DNA of 64,000 nucleotides, taken from Streptomyces atratus. GTDB lineage: Bacteria > Actinomycetota > Actinomycetes > Streptomycetales > Streptomycetaceae. Positions 1 through 8,996 of this stretch are shown here, one piece after another. The stretch is from assembly GCF_900119365.1 (NCBI RefSeq), contig NZ_FPJO01000001.1, forward strand, positions 524,499 to 588,498, in the 5' to 3' direction. Under the pieces are notes generated by a model. It searched no databases, was not told the origin of the DNA, and was given only the letters and a program-made list of their open reading frames with translations. The position numbers and the translations under genes were made by a program. The first letter of the stretch is position 1; each line of letters opens with the position of its first letter.

Positions 1-42
1 GCCCCGGCATGATCCGAGAGCCGGCCTCATGGCCGAGTACAT

Positions 43-789
43 CTAGCGGCTGAGCGGCCAGGCCACCGAGTCGTGGTCGAGATCGCTCTGGTCCGCCTCG
101 TCCGCGTACTGCGCGCACGCATCGGTGAGCGTCTCCAGCAGGGTCAGTGGATCGGGCAGCGGGTTCTCCGGCCCGCGCACCCATCGCACGTCCAGTTCGC
201 CGGGGAGCCGGGCCGGCGGCAGCAGCACATAGCTGCCGCGGCAGTGCCACCGCAGCCCCGGATGCTCGTCCATGGTCTCGGGGTGGCAGTCGAGCTCGCA
301 CGGCCACCATTCGTCCTCGTCCTCGGGCGTGCCTCGGGTGGCGGTGAAGAAGAGCATCCGGTCGTCGCCGGACCGGGCGACCGGGCCGACGTCGATGCCG
401 GCGGCGAGGAGCCGTTCCAGTGCCTGGGCGCCCGCGGACAACGGCACGTCGAGCACGTCGTGGAGCATGCCGGTCGCGGTGATGAAGTTGGCCTGCGGCT
501 GGCTGCGGGCCCAGCGCTCGATCTGGGCCCGGTCGGTGGTGGACTGCGTCTGCCAGGCGAAGGAGATCGGGTGCCGGGCGGGGGTGGGACAGCCGATGCG
601 TTCGCACGAACATCGGTATCCGACGGGGTGTGCGGCCGGCGCAATCGGCATTCCGGCCTCGGCGACGGCCAGGAGCAGTGCCTCCCGGGCGGTGTCGTCG
701 ACCTCGCTCTGGTGCGGTTTGGGTCGGCGGCGAAGCCATTGGGAAAATTTGCTCTCTGAGCCGCGATAACGGCCGAAATCGGCGCCCAT
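43..789 (-). CDS. Bifunctional DNA primase/polymerase N-terminal-like protein
   Basis: A 248-residue protein resembling the standalone Prim-Pol N-terminal domain proteins common in Streptomyces. Seen: a Cys/His cluster C60, C62, C67, H73 typical of the small insert in this family, followed by a W-x-T-Q-S-T-T-D stretch and the conserved 'DVLDVP' strand at about 111-116. No helicase or C-terminal primase domain is present, so it is the short form. What the short Streptomyces forms do is not established; nucleic-acid synthesis or binding is only family inference. The start chosen is the ATG at 789; no strong ribosome site is visible. The gene is monocistronic and points towards the window edge. 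Confidence 0.75.
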   Translation of the reverse strand: MGADFGRYRGSESKFSQWLRRRPKPHQSEVDDTAREALLLAVAEAGMPIAPAAHPVGYRCSCERIGCPTPARHPISFAWQTQSTTDRAQIERWARSQPQANFITATGMLHDVLDVPLSAGAQALERLLAAGIDVGPVARSGDDRMLFFTATRGTPEDEDEWWPCELDCHPETMDEHPGLRWHCRGSYVLLPPARLPGELDVRWVRGPENPLPDPLTLLETLTDACAQYADEADQSDLDHDSVAWPLSR

Positions 790-905
790 CTATCCCCTTA
801 CCTCAGCGTTGCCCCAACCCATGGTCCCACCATCCTGCGCCTCGGGTGGCCGGAGTTCCGAAGCGGGGTACGGGCGACGATGCCGTGAGCTGGGCACTAT
901 GCCAC

Positions 906-918
906 TTCTTGTCAAGAA
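906..918. promoter_or_regulatory. Perfect inverted repeat TTCTTG-T-CAAGAA
   Basis: A 13-bp perfect dyad, TTCTTG-T-CAAGAA, lies just beyond the stop of the TetR remnant. It could be a repressor operator or a short hairpin. It sits in the 143-bp stretch 790-932, where I see no gene. Confidence 0.25.
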
Positions 919-932
919 ATGACGGGTGCGTC

Positions 933-1187
933 TCAAGGTGCCAGCCCGCGCAGGGCGTGGTCGACGATCGCATCCGCGTACTCATGGGTGAGCGGGAGGG
1001 TACGCAGCAGCCAACGGTGGTACCAGCGGTAGATCGTCTGCTTGCCGACACCGGCCCGCGCGGCGATGGCATCGATGGTGGTCCTGGGGTAACCCACCTC
1101 CGCGACCAGGGCGAGCGCCGCGTCGTGGATCGCGCGGCGCGAGCGCTCGCTGCGGCGGCCGGCGTCGGGCGACCGGTTCTCTGCCAT
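933..1187 (-). pseudogene. TetR-family regulator, internally deleted remnant
   Basis: The 84-residue reading frame starts at the ATG at 1187. It has a good TetR DNA-binding domain: R11-R18 basic lead-in, helix 'AIHDAALALVAEVGY', and the HTH ending in 'GVGKQTIYRWY' at 47-56. From residue 57 it jumps straight to 'LPLTHEYADAIVDHALRGLAP', which resembles the last residues of TetR proteins. Intact members are about 190-200 aa, so roughly 110 codons of ligand-binding domain appear to have been lost in frame. The product might still bind DNA as a short HTH protein but should not sense a ligand. It is divergent from the dimethylargininase gene. Confidence 0.65.
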
Positions 1188-1354
1188 GCCGGCCAATCCA
1201 GCAGCCGGACGAGGCGGTACGTATCGTCTCCCGGTCGCACGGAACCACCCGATCGGATCACTGCGCGCGGGCTCCGGGAAGCGGACCATGGGCTCACGCA
1301 CACACCCGTGCGATGTCCCGGCAGGCAACCCCTGCCTTTCGTGAGGAGCCTTCC

Positions 1355-2170
1355 TTGCCTCGTGAAGCCGCACCCCGCCGCTACCTGATGTGCGCGCCCA
1401 CGCACTTCAGGGTGACGTACTCCATCAATCCCTGGATGGACCCCAGCAAGCCCGTGGACCTCCCCCTGGCCCAGACGCAGTGGGAGGACCTGCGCGACCG
1501 GTACCGCGCCCTCGGGCACACCGTGGAGCTGATCGCCCCCCGCCCCGAGCTGCCCGACATGGTGTTCGCCGCCAACGGCGCCACCGTCATCGACGGCCGG
1601 GTGCTGGGGGCCCGCTTCGCGTACCGGGAGCGGTACGAGGAGGCCGGGGCCCATCGCGAGTGGTTCCGGGCGAACGGCTTCACCGAGATCCATGAACCGG
1701 ACCATGTCAACGAGGGCGAGGGCGACTTCGCGGTGACCGCCTCGTACGTCCTGGCCGGCCGGGGCTTCCGGTCCAGCCCGCTCTCGCACGGCGAGGCGCA
1801 GGAGTTCTTCGGGCGGCCGGTGATCGGGCTCGATCTGGTCGACCCGCGCTACTACCACCTGGACACGGCGCTGTCGGTGCTCGACGACGCGGGCGACGAG
1901 ATCATGTACTACCCGGGCGCCTTCTCGCCGGGCAGCCGGTCGGTGCTGGCCCGGCTCTTCCCCGGTGCGCTGATCGCCGAGGAGGCGGACGCCGCGGCGC
2001 TCGGTCTGAACGCGGTGAGCGACGGTCTGAACGTACTGCTGCCGCAGGCCGCGACGGGGCTCTTCGACCCGCTGCGGGCGCGGGGCTTCGAACCGGTGCC
2101 GATGGACCTGGGCGAGCTGCTCAAGGGCGGCGGCAGTGTGAAGTGCTGCACGCAGGAGCTGCGGGGGTGA
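1355..2170 (+). CDS. ddaH: Dimethylargininase (amidinotransferase family)
   Basis: Predicted to hydrolyse N-omega-methylated arginines to citrulline and (di)methylamine; cytosolic. Residue positions are for the 271-residue protein from the TTG at 1355, chosen because GAGGAG (1343-1348) sits 6 nt upstream. The alternative upstream start at 1313 has no ribosome site. The pentein-fold landmarks are visible: 'DMVFAANGA' near 68-76, 'EGEGD' at 120-124, catalytic His in 'YYHLDTALSVLDD' (H168), and the active-site cysteine in 'GGSVKCCTQELRG' (C264/C265). Length is normal for the family. In many streptomycetes this gene neighbours ornithine aminotransferase; that partner is absent here. It converges on the Rsm22 gene with a 15-bp gap. 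Confidence 0.9.
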   Translation: MPREAAPRRYLMCAPTHFRVTYSINPWMDPSKPVDLPLAQTQWEDLRDRYRALGHTVELIAPRPELPDMVFAANGATVIDGRVLGARFAYRERYEEAGAHREWFRANGFTEIHEPDHVNEGEGDFAVTASYVLAGRGFRSSPLSHGEAQEFFGRPVIGLDLVDPRYYHLDTALSVLDDAGDEIMYYPGAFSPGSRSVLARLFPGALIAEEADAAALGLNAVSDGLNVLLPQAATGLFDPLRARGFEPVPMDLGELLKGGGSVKCCTQELRG

Positions 2171-2185
2171 GCGGGCCGGCCGCCC

Positions 2186-3181
2186 TCAGGTGTCCTGGCC
2201 GGGCGGCCACTCGTCGCCCCACGCGACGTCCCGGGCAGCCCGGTACAGCTCGCCGTGCCGCTTGGTGACCGTGGCACGCCGCAGGGCCTCGTCGCGGGTG
2301 CACAGGTCCAGCAGCACCTGCCCCTTGCGGATCTGCGGCTTGCGGGTGACCCGCGCCGAGACGGGCTCCGTCCCGAAGCGGGTCGCCACGACATAGCTGA
2401 ACTTCTCGTCCTCGTACGGCAGCGAGCCGCCCTTGACCTGCCGGTGCAGCGAGGAGCGGCTGACCCGGGCCGAGAAGTGGCACCAGTCCGTGCCCGGCTC
2501 GATCGGGCAGGCCTCGCTGTGCGGGCAGGGCGCGGCGACCTTCAGCCCGGCGGCGATCAGCCGGTCGCGGGCCTCGATGATCCGGGCGTAGCCGTCGGGG
2601 GTGCCGGGTTCGACGACCACGACCGCCTGCGCCGCGGCCGCGGCGGTGTCGACGAGGGCGGCGCGGACGTCCGCCGTCAGTTCCTTGAGTACGTAGGAGA
2701 CGGTGATCAGGTCGGTGGGGGCGAGTTCCTGGCCCGCGCCGATCCGGGCCCGGCGCCACTCGGCGGCGCGCAGGGCGGGGACGCCGGAGCGCTCCGCCAG
2801 TTCGCGGCCGAGGGCGAGTGCGGGCTCGGCCCAGTCCAGCACGGTGGTGCGCGGCCCCTCCCAGGTCCCTGCCACGGCCCAGCTCGCCGCTCCGGTGCCG
2901 CCGCCGATGTCGGTGTGCGTGACGGGCACCCAGTCCGGGGCGGCCTCCCGGAACGCGGCGAGGGCGGCCCGTACCGCTTCGAAGGTGGCGGGCATCCGGT
3001 ACGCGGCGTACGCGGCGACGTCGGAGCGGTCGCGGAGCACCGGAGCGTCGGTCGGGGTGGTCCCGCGGTAGTTGGCGATGAGCCGTTCGACGGCCTGGGC
3101 GGCCTGCTTGGGCGGCAGCCCGTCGAGCAGTCCGGCCAGCGCCGCGCGCAGGTCTTCCGCGGTGGGGAGGGTGGCGTTCAC
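2186..3181 (-). CDS. Rsm22-family small-ribosomal-subunit methyltransferase-like protein
   Basis: A 331-residue class I methyltransferase fold with the S-adenosylmethionine loop 'DIGGGTGA' at 91-98. It carries the family's cysteine cluster C219, C225, C234 in 'CPHSEACPIEPGTDWCHF', which in Rsm22 proteins is thought to hold an iron-sulfur cluster or zinc. Family members act on or with the small ribosomal subunit (mitochondrial Rsm22/METTL17). The bacterial role is not well defined. I chose the GTG at 3181, which gives the usual N-terminus 'NATLPTAEDLRAAL'; the reading frame is open further upstream but without family similarity. Confidence 0.8.
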   Translation of the reverse strand: MNATLPTAEDLRAALAGLLDGLPPKQAAQAVERLIANYRGTTPTDAPVLRDRSDVAAYAAYRMPATFEAVRAALAAFREAAPDWVPVTHTDIGGGTGAASWAVAGTWEGPRTTVLDWAEPALALGRELAERSGVPALRAAEWRRARIGAGQELAPTDLITVSYVLKELTADVRAALVDTAAAAAQAVVVVEPGTPDGYARIIEARDRLIAAGLKVAAPCPHSEACPIEPGTDWCHFSARVSRSSLHRQVKGGSLPYEDEKFSYVVATRFGTEPVSARVTRKPQIRKGQVLLDLCTRDEALRRATVTKRHGELYRAARDVAWGDEWPPGQDT

Positions 3182-3322
3182 CGACGAATTGTAGGCAAAG
3201 GCGGACCACCTGCTTCCGCCCCGGCTTCGGCACCGAACCGCAACCCTTCCGAACTGCCGCAGCACCTGCGCAAGTTGCTACGCTGACCGCCGCGAGGTCG
3301 GGATTGCCCATCGAGGGAAGCC

Positions 3323-4630
3323 ATGAGACAGAAGATCGTGCGCCTGGTTCTGGTCGGCGGAGTGCTCGTGCTTGTCATGCTTCTTCTGCTCGCCACGTGC
3401 GGCAGCGGTAAGGAGCACAAGGACGGGCCCGAGAAGCAGACCAGGAAGAGCCCGACCCGGGTGACTCAGCTCACCGTTCCCTCCGCGTACGCGACGGAGC
3501 ACGGCTGGGAGCTCATCGGGACCTCGCCCGACTATGCGATCTCCCGGACGACGGGCCGTCTCGCCTATCTGGTGCGGGAGTCGGAGACCAAGTACCAGCT
3601 GCGGACCATCGACGCCAAGACGGGGCAGGCGGGCTGGCACGGCGAGAGCTGGCGGCCCCCGTCCCCGCACCAGTTCCCGAAGCTCCTCCAGGTCACCGTC
3701 GACGACCACGAGTACTTCGTGACATGGGCGTACGGGAAGGTCGGCGAGAACGCGCTGACCCCCGCCGACACGATCGTCTCGCTGGACGTCTACGACGTGG
3801 AGGACGGCTCCCGGCGGCGCGTCGAGGTGCCGTGGAACTCCGTGCCCACGGTCTCGACGACCGGCCCCGGCATCCTCATCAGCGACGGCCGGACGAACAG
3901 CGCGGTGGTCGACCCGGTGACCGGCCGGGTGTCGAAGGTCGAGGCTTCCTCGCTCAAGTACCCGAAGGGCTGCAAGACCTGCAAGCAGCTCACCGAGGTG
4001 CGCGGGCTGACACAGAAGGGCCTGCTGGTCAGCGGGTCCAAGGAGTTCTGGGTGCAGGGCGGCTGGTTCAGCCGCAATATCGCCCCCAAGGGCACGGACA
4101 AGCAGAGCGGGATCCCGACGTCGGTGATCCCGGGGCTGTTCCTGGCGAAGTGGCAGCTCGCGAAGGGCGCCAAGCGCGCCACCACCCACGACATGTGGGC
4201 GGTGCACGACATGGAGACGGGCAAGCCCCTGGCTTCGGTGGAGTGCAGCAAGCCCGCGATAAAGCCGGGCCAGTACCCGCAGCTCGTCTCCGCGCCCTCG
4301 GGCTCCTACCTGGTGGCCGGTCCGCTCGCCTTCGACCTGGCCACGAAGCGGGGCTTCTGCTTCGAGGGCGCGGACGGCACGAAGCCGCTGACCCTGGCCT
4401 CCGTGAACGACGAGGGCACCGCGTACGGCGCGGCGAGCGCCCGCAACGCGGCGGACGTCCTGGCCGGCGGCGGCGCCCCGGTCGCGGTCGCCGTCAGAAG
4501 CGGTTCGACGGGCGCCCTGCCCTCGAACGTCCGGGTTCCGGGCATGGAGACCGCGGACGGTGTGGGCCTGTTCCGCTGGACGGACGAGAAGAACCGCCCG
4601 CACCTGATCGGCTACCCGAGGTCGTCGTAG
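3323..4630 (+). CDS. Membrane-anchored beta-rich protein, probable lipoprotein
   Basis: A 435-residue exported protein I do not recognise by name. Seen: a strongly hydrophobic N-terminal segment (residues 7-25) ending 'LLLATCGSGK', so C26 may be a lipidated cysteine, although Thr at -1 is unusual for a lipobox. A charged linker follows, then a long region of short beta-strand-like repeats ('TIDAKTGQAGWHGESW', 'VYDVEDGSRRRV', 'VVDPVTGRVSKV', 'VHDMETGKPLAS') that suggests a PQQ-like beta-propeller outside the cell. A CxxC pair occurs in 'KGCKTCKQL'. The ATG at 3323 has a GAGGGAAGCC stretch upstream. The gene ends at a strong bidirectional terminator. Confidence 0.7.
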   Translation: MRQKIVRLVLVGGVLVLVMLLLLATCGSGKEHKDGPEKQTRKSPTRVTQLTVPSAYATEHGWELIGTSPDYAISRTTGRLAYLVRESETKYQLRTIDAKTGQAGWHGESWRPPSPHQFPKLLQVTVDDHEYFVTWAYGKVGENALTPADTIVSLDVYDVEDGSRRRVEVPWNSVPTVSTTGPGILISDGRTNSAVVDPVTGRVSKVEASSLKYPKGCKTCKQLTEVRGLTQKGLLVSGSKEFWVQGGWFSRNIAPKGTDKQSGIPTSVIPGLFLAKWQLAKGAKRATTHDMWAVHDMETGKPLASVECSKPAIKPGQYPQLVSAPSGSYLVAGPLAFDLATKRGFCFEGADGTKPLTLASVNDEGTAYGAASARNAADVLAGGGAPVAVAVRSGSTGALPSNVRVPGMETADGVGLFRWTDEKNRPHLIGYPRSS

Positions 4631-4633
4631 CGT

Positions 4634-4674
4634 CGTGGGGCGGCGGGGCCATGATCCGGCCCCGCCGCCCCACG
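4634..4674. terminator. Bidirectional hairpin terminator
   Basis: A perfect 17-bp inverted repeat (4634-4650 and 4658-4674) with a 7-nt loop lies between two convergent genes, the beta-rich lipoprotein (+) and the Bcr/CflA pump (-). It has no U-tract, as is usual for Streptomyces terminators. Confidence 0.85.
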
Positions 4675-4702
4675 TCACGAGCCCCGAGTCACGACGCGCA
4701 CA

Positions 4703-6022
4703 TCACGCCGTTTGCCGCCAGGGCCGGCACAGGCCGAGGAAGCAGGCCATCGCGCCGACCGCGCAGACCAGCTGGACGACGGCCATCGGGACGGCCGTGT
4801 CCTCGCCCGCGATCCCGACGAGGGGCGAGGCGATGGCTCCGATCAGGAAGGACGAGGTGCCGAGCAGCGCGGAGGCGGAGCCGGCGGCGTGCTTCGTGCG
4901 CATCAGTGCCTGCGCGTTCGTGTTCGGCATCGCCATGCCCATCGCCGACATCAGCACGAACAGCCCGGCGGCGACCGGGGCCAGGCCCACCTCTCCGAAG
5001 ACGCCGGTCGTCATCAGCAGCAGCGCGAGCGCGGCGAGTGTGATGACACAGAGCCCGAAGGCGAGCGCCTTGTCCAGGCTGACCCGGCCGACCAGGATCC
5101 TGCCGTTGATCTGGCCGACGATGATCATGCCGACCGAGTTGATGCCGAAGAGCAGGCTGAACGTCTGCGGCGATGCCCCGTAGATCTCCTGCACGACGAA
5201 CGGCGAGGCGCTCACGTACGAGAAGAGGGTGGCGAAGGCGAGGCTGCCCGCGATCATGTAGCCGGTGAAGACCCGGTCGGCGAGCAGTCCGCGCATGGTG
5301 CGCAGCGCGTCGCCGAGGCCGCCGGTGTGCCGGTCCTGCGGGGGCATGGTCTCGCCCAGCCACTTCCAGACGACGAGGGTGAGCACCAGGCCGACGACGG
5401 TGAGGACGGCGAAGATTCCGCGCCAGTCGGTGAACCGCAGCACCTGGCCGCCGATCAGCGGGGCGACGATCGGCGCGACGCCGGAGATGAGCATCAGGGT
5501 GGAGAAGAACCTGGCCATCTCCACGCCGTCGTACATGTCGCGCACCACGGCACGGGCGATGACGATGCCCGCCGCACCGGCCAGGCCCTGGAGGAGGCGG
5601 AAGCCGATGAGGAGCCCGGTGGTGGGCGCGAAGACGCACATCGCGGTGGCGACGACGTAGATCATCATCCCGAGGAGCAGCGGCCTGCGCCTCCCCCACC
5701 GGTCGCTCAGCGGTCCGATGACGACCTGTCCGAGCGCCAGGCCGGTCAGGCATGCGGTGAGGGTGAGCTGGACGGTGGCGGCGGGCGCGTGCAGGGACTC
5801 GGTGACCGCGGGCAGGGCGGGGAGGTACATGTCCATGGAGAGCGGCGGAACCGCGGTGAGACCGCCGAGGACGAGGGTGACGAGAAGTCCGGTGCGCCGG
5901 GCCGCCGGGGCGGCCGGTGCTTTGGGTGGGGTGCCGGTGGTTCCGGGCTCCGTGGCCCCTGCTCCGGCGGTCGGTATGTGTGTGCGTTCCTGCTGGGCCC
6001 GGCTTGCGCCGCTCTCCGGCAT
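4703..6022 (-). CDS. Bcr/CflA-family MFS drug-efflux transporter
   Basis: A 12-helix major facilitator antiporter of the Bcr/CflA group. It begins with a hydrophilic, proline/alanine-rich leader of about 45 residues. Helix 1 carries the 'MDMYLPALPAV' signature typical of this subfamily. The loop 2-3 MFS motif is 'GPLSDRWGRRRPLL' and the helix 4-5 motif 'RLLQGLAGAAGIVIARAVVRDMYD' is present. Likely exports small hydrophobic drugs such as chloramphenicol-type compounds using the proton gradient. The start at 6022 is preferred because GGAG lies 6 nt upstream of that ATG; an in-frame ATG at 6034 adds four residues. It is divergent from the Gfo/Idh gene. Confidence 0.88.
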   Translation of the reverse strand: MPESGASRAQQERTHIPTAGAGATEPGTTGTPPKAPAAPAARRTGLLVTLVLGGLTAVPPLSMDMYLPALPAVTESLHAPAATVQLTLTACLTGLALGQVVIGPLSDRWGRRRPLLLGMMIYVVATAMCVFAPTTGLLIGFRLLQGLAGAAGIVIARAVVRDMYDGVEMARFFSTLMLISGVAPIVAPLIGGQVLRFTDWRGIFAVLTVVGLVLTLVVWKWLGETMPPQDRHTGGLGDALRTMRGLLADRVFTGYMIAGSLAFATLFSYVSASPFVVQEIYGASPQTFSLLFGINSVGMIIVGQINGRILVGRVSLDKALAFGLCVITLAALALLLMTTGVFGEVGLAPVAAGLFVLMSAMGMAMPNTNAQALMRTKHAAGSASALLGTSSFLIGAIASPLVGIAGEDTAVPMAVVQLVCAVGAMACFLGLCRPWRQTA

Positions 6023-6099
6023 TCTCATCTCCATGTCGTTGAATCCGCATCTATGCTCTCAGCTCAGCCGGACTGGTCGAGACCTCTTGGGGAGCAGGC

Positions 6100-7119
6100 A
6101 TGACAGGCATCAGCGGCACTGTGCGGTGGGGTGTACTGGCGACCGGCGGTATCGCCACGGCGTTCACCGAGGATCTCCGGTCGATGCCGGACACGGAAGT
6201 GGTGGCCGTCGCATCTCGGACAGACGCCTCGGCGCAGGCGTTCGCCGAGCGGTTCGGGATACCCCGGGCGTACGGCAGCTGGGCCGCTCTCGCCGCCGAC
6301 GACGAGGTCGATGTGGTGTACGTCGCGACGCCGCACTCGGCGCACCGGGAGGCGGCGGCGCTCTGTCTGGAGGCCGGGAAGCACGTGCTGTGCGAGAAGG
6401 CGTTCACGCTCAACGCGCGGGAGGCGGACGAGCTGGTGAAGCTCGCCCGGGACCGGGGCCTCTTCCTGATGGAGGCGATGTGGACGTACTGCAACCCGGT
6501 GATCCGGCGCATGACGGAGCTGGTGCGGGACGGTGCCATCGGCGAGATCCGCACCGTGCAGGCCGACTTCGGGCTCGCGGGCCCCTTCGGCCCCGAACAC
6601 CGGCTGCGCGACCGGGCGCTGGGCGGCGGCGCGCTGCTGGACCTCGGGGTCTATCCGGTGTCGTTCGCGCAGCTGGTGCTGGGTGAGCCGGACCGGGTGC
6701 AGGCCGACGCGGTGCTCTCCCCCGAGGGCGTCGACCTGCACACGGCGATGCTGCTGGGCTGGTCGGAGGCGGGCGCCTCGGCGCTGCTGAACTGCTCGAT
6801 CGTCGCGGACACCCCCCAGACCGCGGCGGTCACGGGCTCGAAGGGCCGGATCGAGTTCCCGCGCGGCTTCTTCTACCCGGAGCGGTTCGTGCTGCACCGG
6901 CCCGGACACGAACCCGAGGAGTTCACCGCCGGAACCGGAGGCGGTGTACTGCGCGGCCTGCAGTTCGAGCAGGCCGAGGTGATGCGGGCACTGCGGGCGG
7001 GCGAGACGGAGTCGCCGCTGGTGCCGCTGGACGGCTCGCTCGCCGTGATGCGGACGCTCGACGCGGTACGTGACCGCATCGGCGTCCGATACCCGGCGGA
7101 CGGCCTCACGCAGGGGTGA
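6100..7119 (+). CDS. Gfo/Idh/MocA-family NAD(P)-dependent oxidoreductase
   Basis: A 339-residue dehydrogenase with an N-terminal Rossmann fold ('WGVLATGGIATAF', residues 9-21) and a C-terminal alpha/beta catalytic domain. The conserved active-site lysine is in 'LCEKAFTLNAREADEL' (EKA instead of the usual EKP). The second signature reads 'GGALLDLGVYPVSF', with Tyr where sugar dehydrogenases have His. This places it near the dihydrodiol/xylose dehydrogenase subgroup rather than myo-inositol dehydrogenases. Substrate is unknown. The ATG at 6100 follows GGGGAGC. Its last 14 bp overlap the 3' end of the convergent phosphatase gene. Confidence 0.85.
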   Translation: MTGISGTVRWGVLATGGIATAFTEDLRSMPDTEVVAVASRTDASAQAFAERFGIPRAYGSWAALAADDEVDVVYVATPHSAHREAAALCLEAGKHVLCEKAFTLNAREADELVKLARDRGLFLMEAMWTYCNPVIRRMTELVRDGAIGEIRTVQADFGLAGPFGPEHRLRDRALGGGALLDLGVYPVSFAQLVLGEPDRVQADAVLSPEGVDLHTAMLLGWSEAGASALLNCSIVADTPQTAAVTGSKGRIEFPRGFFYPERFVLHRPGHEPEEFTAGTGGGVLRGLQFEQAEVMRALRAGETESPLVPLDGSLAVMRTLDAVRDRIGVRYPADGLTQG

Positions 7120-8734
7120 GGCCCTGGTTCCCGACCTCGGTGACGAACGACGCGGCCGTCGCGAGGGGCGCGCCGGGCGAGGTGACGGCGGACACCGTGC
7201 GGTAGTCGGCGCGCGCCTGCTCCCGGCCCAGCGTGACGACGGCGTATCCGCGCCGGCCGTTGAAGAACTTCATGTGCGGGTTGGCCTGCATCTGGTTGTT
7301 CCAGCTGCCGGGCCGGTCCGAGCCGTCCTTGCCGCTGGTGATGGAGGTGGCGACGATCTCCGTGCCGACGGTGCGGGAGGCGGGGTCGTCGAAGTTCTTC
7401 TTCAGATCGAAGCCGTAGCCGACGTGCACATCGCCGGTCAGCACCATCAGGTTGTCGACCCCGGCGGCCTCGGCGCCCTTCAGGATGCGGCCGCGGGAGG
7501 CGGGGTAGCCGTCCCACGCGTCCATGGACAGCTTGAAGGCGTCGGTGGGCACGTCGCGCCGCTGGGCGAAGGTGACCTGCTGCGGCACGACGTTCCAGGT
7601 GGCCTGCGAGGCGTGCCAGCCGTCGATCAGCCAGCGCTCCTGGGTGGCGCCGGTCATGGTGCGCGACGGGTCCTGGGACTCCGGTCCGGGCGTCTGCCAG
7701 CCGTCGCCGTACGCCTGGTCGCTGCGGTACTGGCGGGTGTCGAGGATGTCGAACTGGGCGAGCCGGCCGAAGCGCAGGCGCCGGTAGAGCTTCATGTCCG
7801 GGCCGGTGGGGCGCTGCGGGGCGCGCAGCGGCTGGTTCTCCCAGTACGCGCGGTACGCGGCGGCGCGGCGCAGCAGGAACTCCTCCGGCGGGACGTCGTT
7901 CTCGGGGGTTTCGCCCGCGTAGTTGTTCTCGGTCTCGTGGTCGTCCCAGGTGACGACGAAGGGGTGTGCGGCGTGGGCGGCGCGCAGATCGGGGTCGGAT
8001 TTGTAGAGGGCGTACCGCAGCCGGTAGTCCTCCAGCGTGACCGTCTCCCGGTTGAAGTGGGCGGGGAGCCTGCGGTCGGTGTGGTTGCGGGCGCCGCCGG
8101 TCGCGTTGACGGCGTACTCGTAGAGGTAGTCGCCGAGGTGGAAGACGACGTCGACGTCCTCCTGGGCGAGGTGCTTGTACGCGGTGAAGTAGCCGTCGTG
8201 GTACGCCTGGCAGGAGACGGCGGCCAGGCTCAGCGAGTTGTTGCGGGCGCCGCGGGCGGGTGCGGTGCGGGTCCGGCCGACGGGGCTGGTCCAGCTTCCG
8301 GTGCGGAAGCGGTAGTAGAAGACCCGGTCGGCTTCGAGGCCCTTGACCTCGACGTGGACGCTGTGGTCGAACTCCGGGTGAGCGGTGGCCGATCCGCGCC
8401 GTACGACGCGGGAGAAGCGCTCGTCGCGGGCGAGTTCCCAGCGCACCTGCACCCGGGCCCGGGGCAGTCCGCTGCCGGGCTCGTAGGGGCGCGGTGCGAG
8501 TCTCGTCCACAGCAGGACCGAGTCGGGAAGCGGGTCGCCGGAGGCGACGCCGAGGGTGAACGGGTCATCGCCGATCCTCTTCGCGTCCAGCTCGGCGGCG
8601 CTCGCGGTACCCGCGGTGGGCAGGTTGACCGAGAAGGCGAGCGCGGCGGCGGCGCCGGTGACGGTGAGGAAACGGCGGCGCCCGACCTGCTTCGCGGCGT
8701 CGCGCATCTCCTGCTGGTGCGATGAGTCTGTCAT
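7106..8734 (-). CDS. phoD: Secreted alkaline phosphatase D (Tat-exported)
   Basis: A 542-residue PhoD-type phosphodiesterase/alkaline phosphatase that releases phosphate from phosphoesters outside the cell, normally with Ca/Fe in the active site. Seen: a twin-arginine signal 'GRRRFLTVTGAAAALAF' (R19-R21), a likely AxA cleavage near 'TASAAE' (about 44-48), an N-terminal fibronectin-like PhoD_N domain (about 55-150), and metallophosphatase motifs 'FHLGDYLYEY', 'WDDHETENNYAG' and 'LTGDVHVGYGF'. Length matches the family. Such genes usually belong to the PhoP regulon, but I see only one isolated GTTCACC-like unit upstream and on the opposite strand, so I do not call a PHO box. Confidence 0.92.
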   Translation of the reverse strand: MTDSSHQQEMRDAAKQVGRRRFLTVTGAAAALAFSVNLPTAGTASAAELDAKRIGDDPFTLGVASGDPLPDSVLLWTRLAPRPYEPGSGLPRARVQVRWELARDERFSRVVRRGSATAHPEFDHSVHVEVKGLEADRVFYYRFRTGSWTSPVGRTRTAPARGARNNSLSLAAVSCQAYHDGYFTAYKHLAQEDVDVVFHLGDYLYEYAVNATGGARNHTDRRLPAHFNRETVTLEDYRLRYALYKSDPDLRAAHAAHPFVVTWDDHETENNYAGETPENDVPPEEFLLRRAAAYRAYWENQPLRAPQRPTGPDMKLYRRLRFGRLAQFDILDTRQYRSDQAYGDGWQTPGPESQDPSRTMTGATQERWLIDGWHASQATWNVVPQQVTFAQRRDVPTDAFKLSMDAWDGYPASRGRILKGAEAAGVDNLMVLTGDVHVGYGFDLKKNFDDPASRTVGTEIVATSITSGKDGSDRPGSWNNQMQANPHMKFFNGRRGYAVVTLGREQARADYRTVSAVTSPGAPLATAASFVTEVGNQGLTPA

Positions 8735-8996
8735 CTGGCCCTCCCCTGGCTGGTGGTGTACGTGGGCAGTTCACCGGCTCAGCACATCGAGCGGCTGTCG
8801 TGTTCGCGTCGCTGGGGCGTCGTGTGGATGAGGAATGCGGCAGCAATGGGTCCACGGAGACAAAGCGCGCATCCACGACAGGGCAGTGATCATCTTCTGC
8901 GGCCGACCGGAGCGCGAACGCGCCGCCCCACGCGCCGTCTTGACCCCATGTGGCCTCACGCGCCCCCCGGGAGGGAAGGGCGTACGCTGCGGCCCC

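Noticed and set aside
73..759. Long plus-strand ORF opposite the primase-like gene
   Set aside because: It is a reverse-complement shadow: composition is Gly/Arg/Val-rich without domains, while the minus frame has the family motifs.
8768..8778. GTTCACCGGCT upstream of phoD as a PHO box
   Set aside because: Only a single 11-bp unit and on the strand opposite to that expected for phoD; functional PHO boxes need at least two direct units. Not called.
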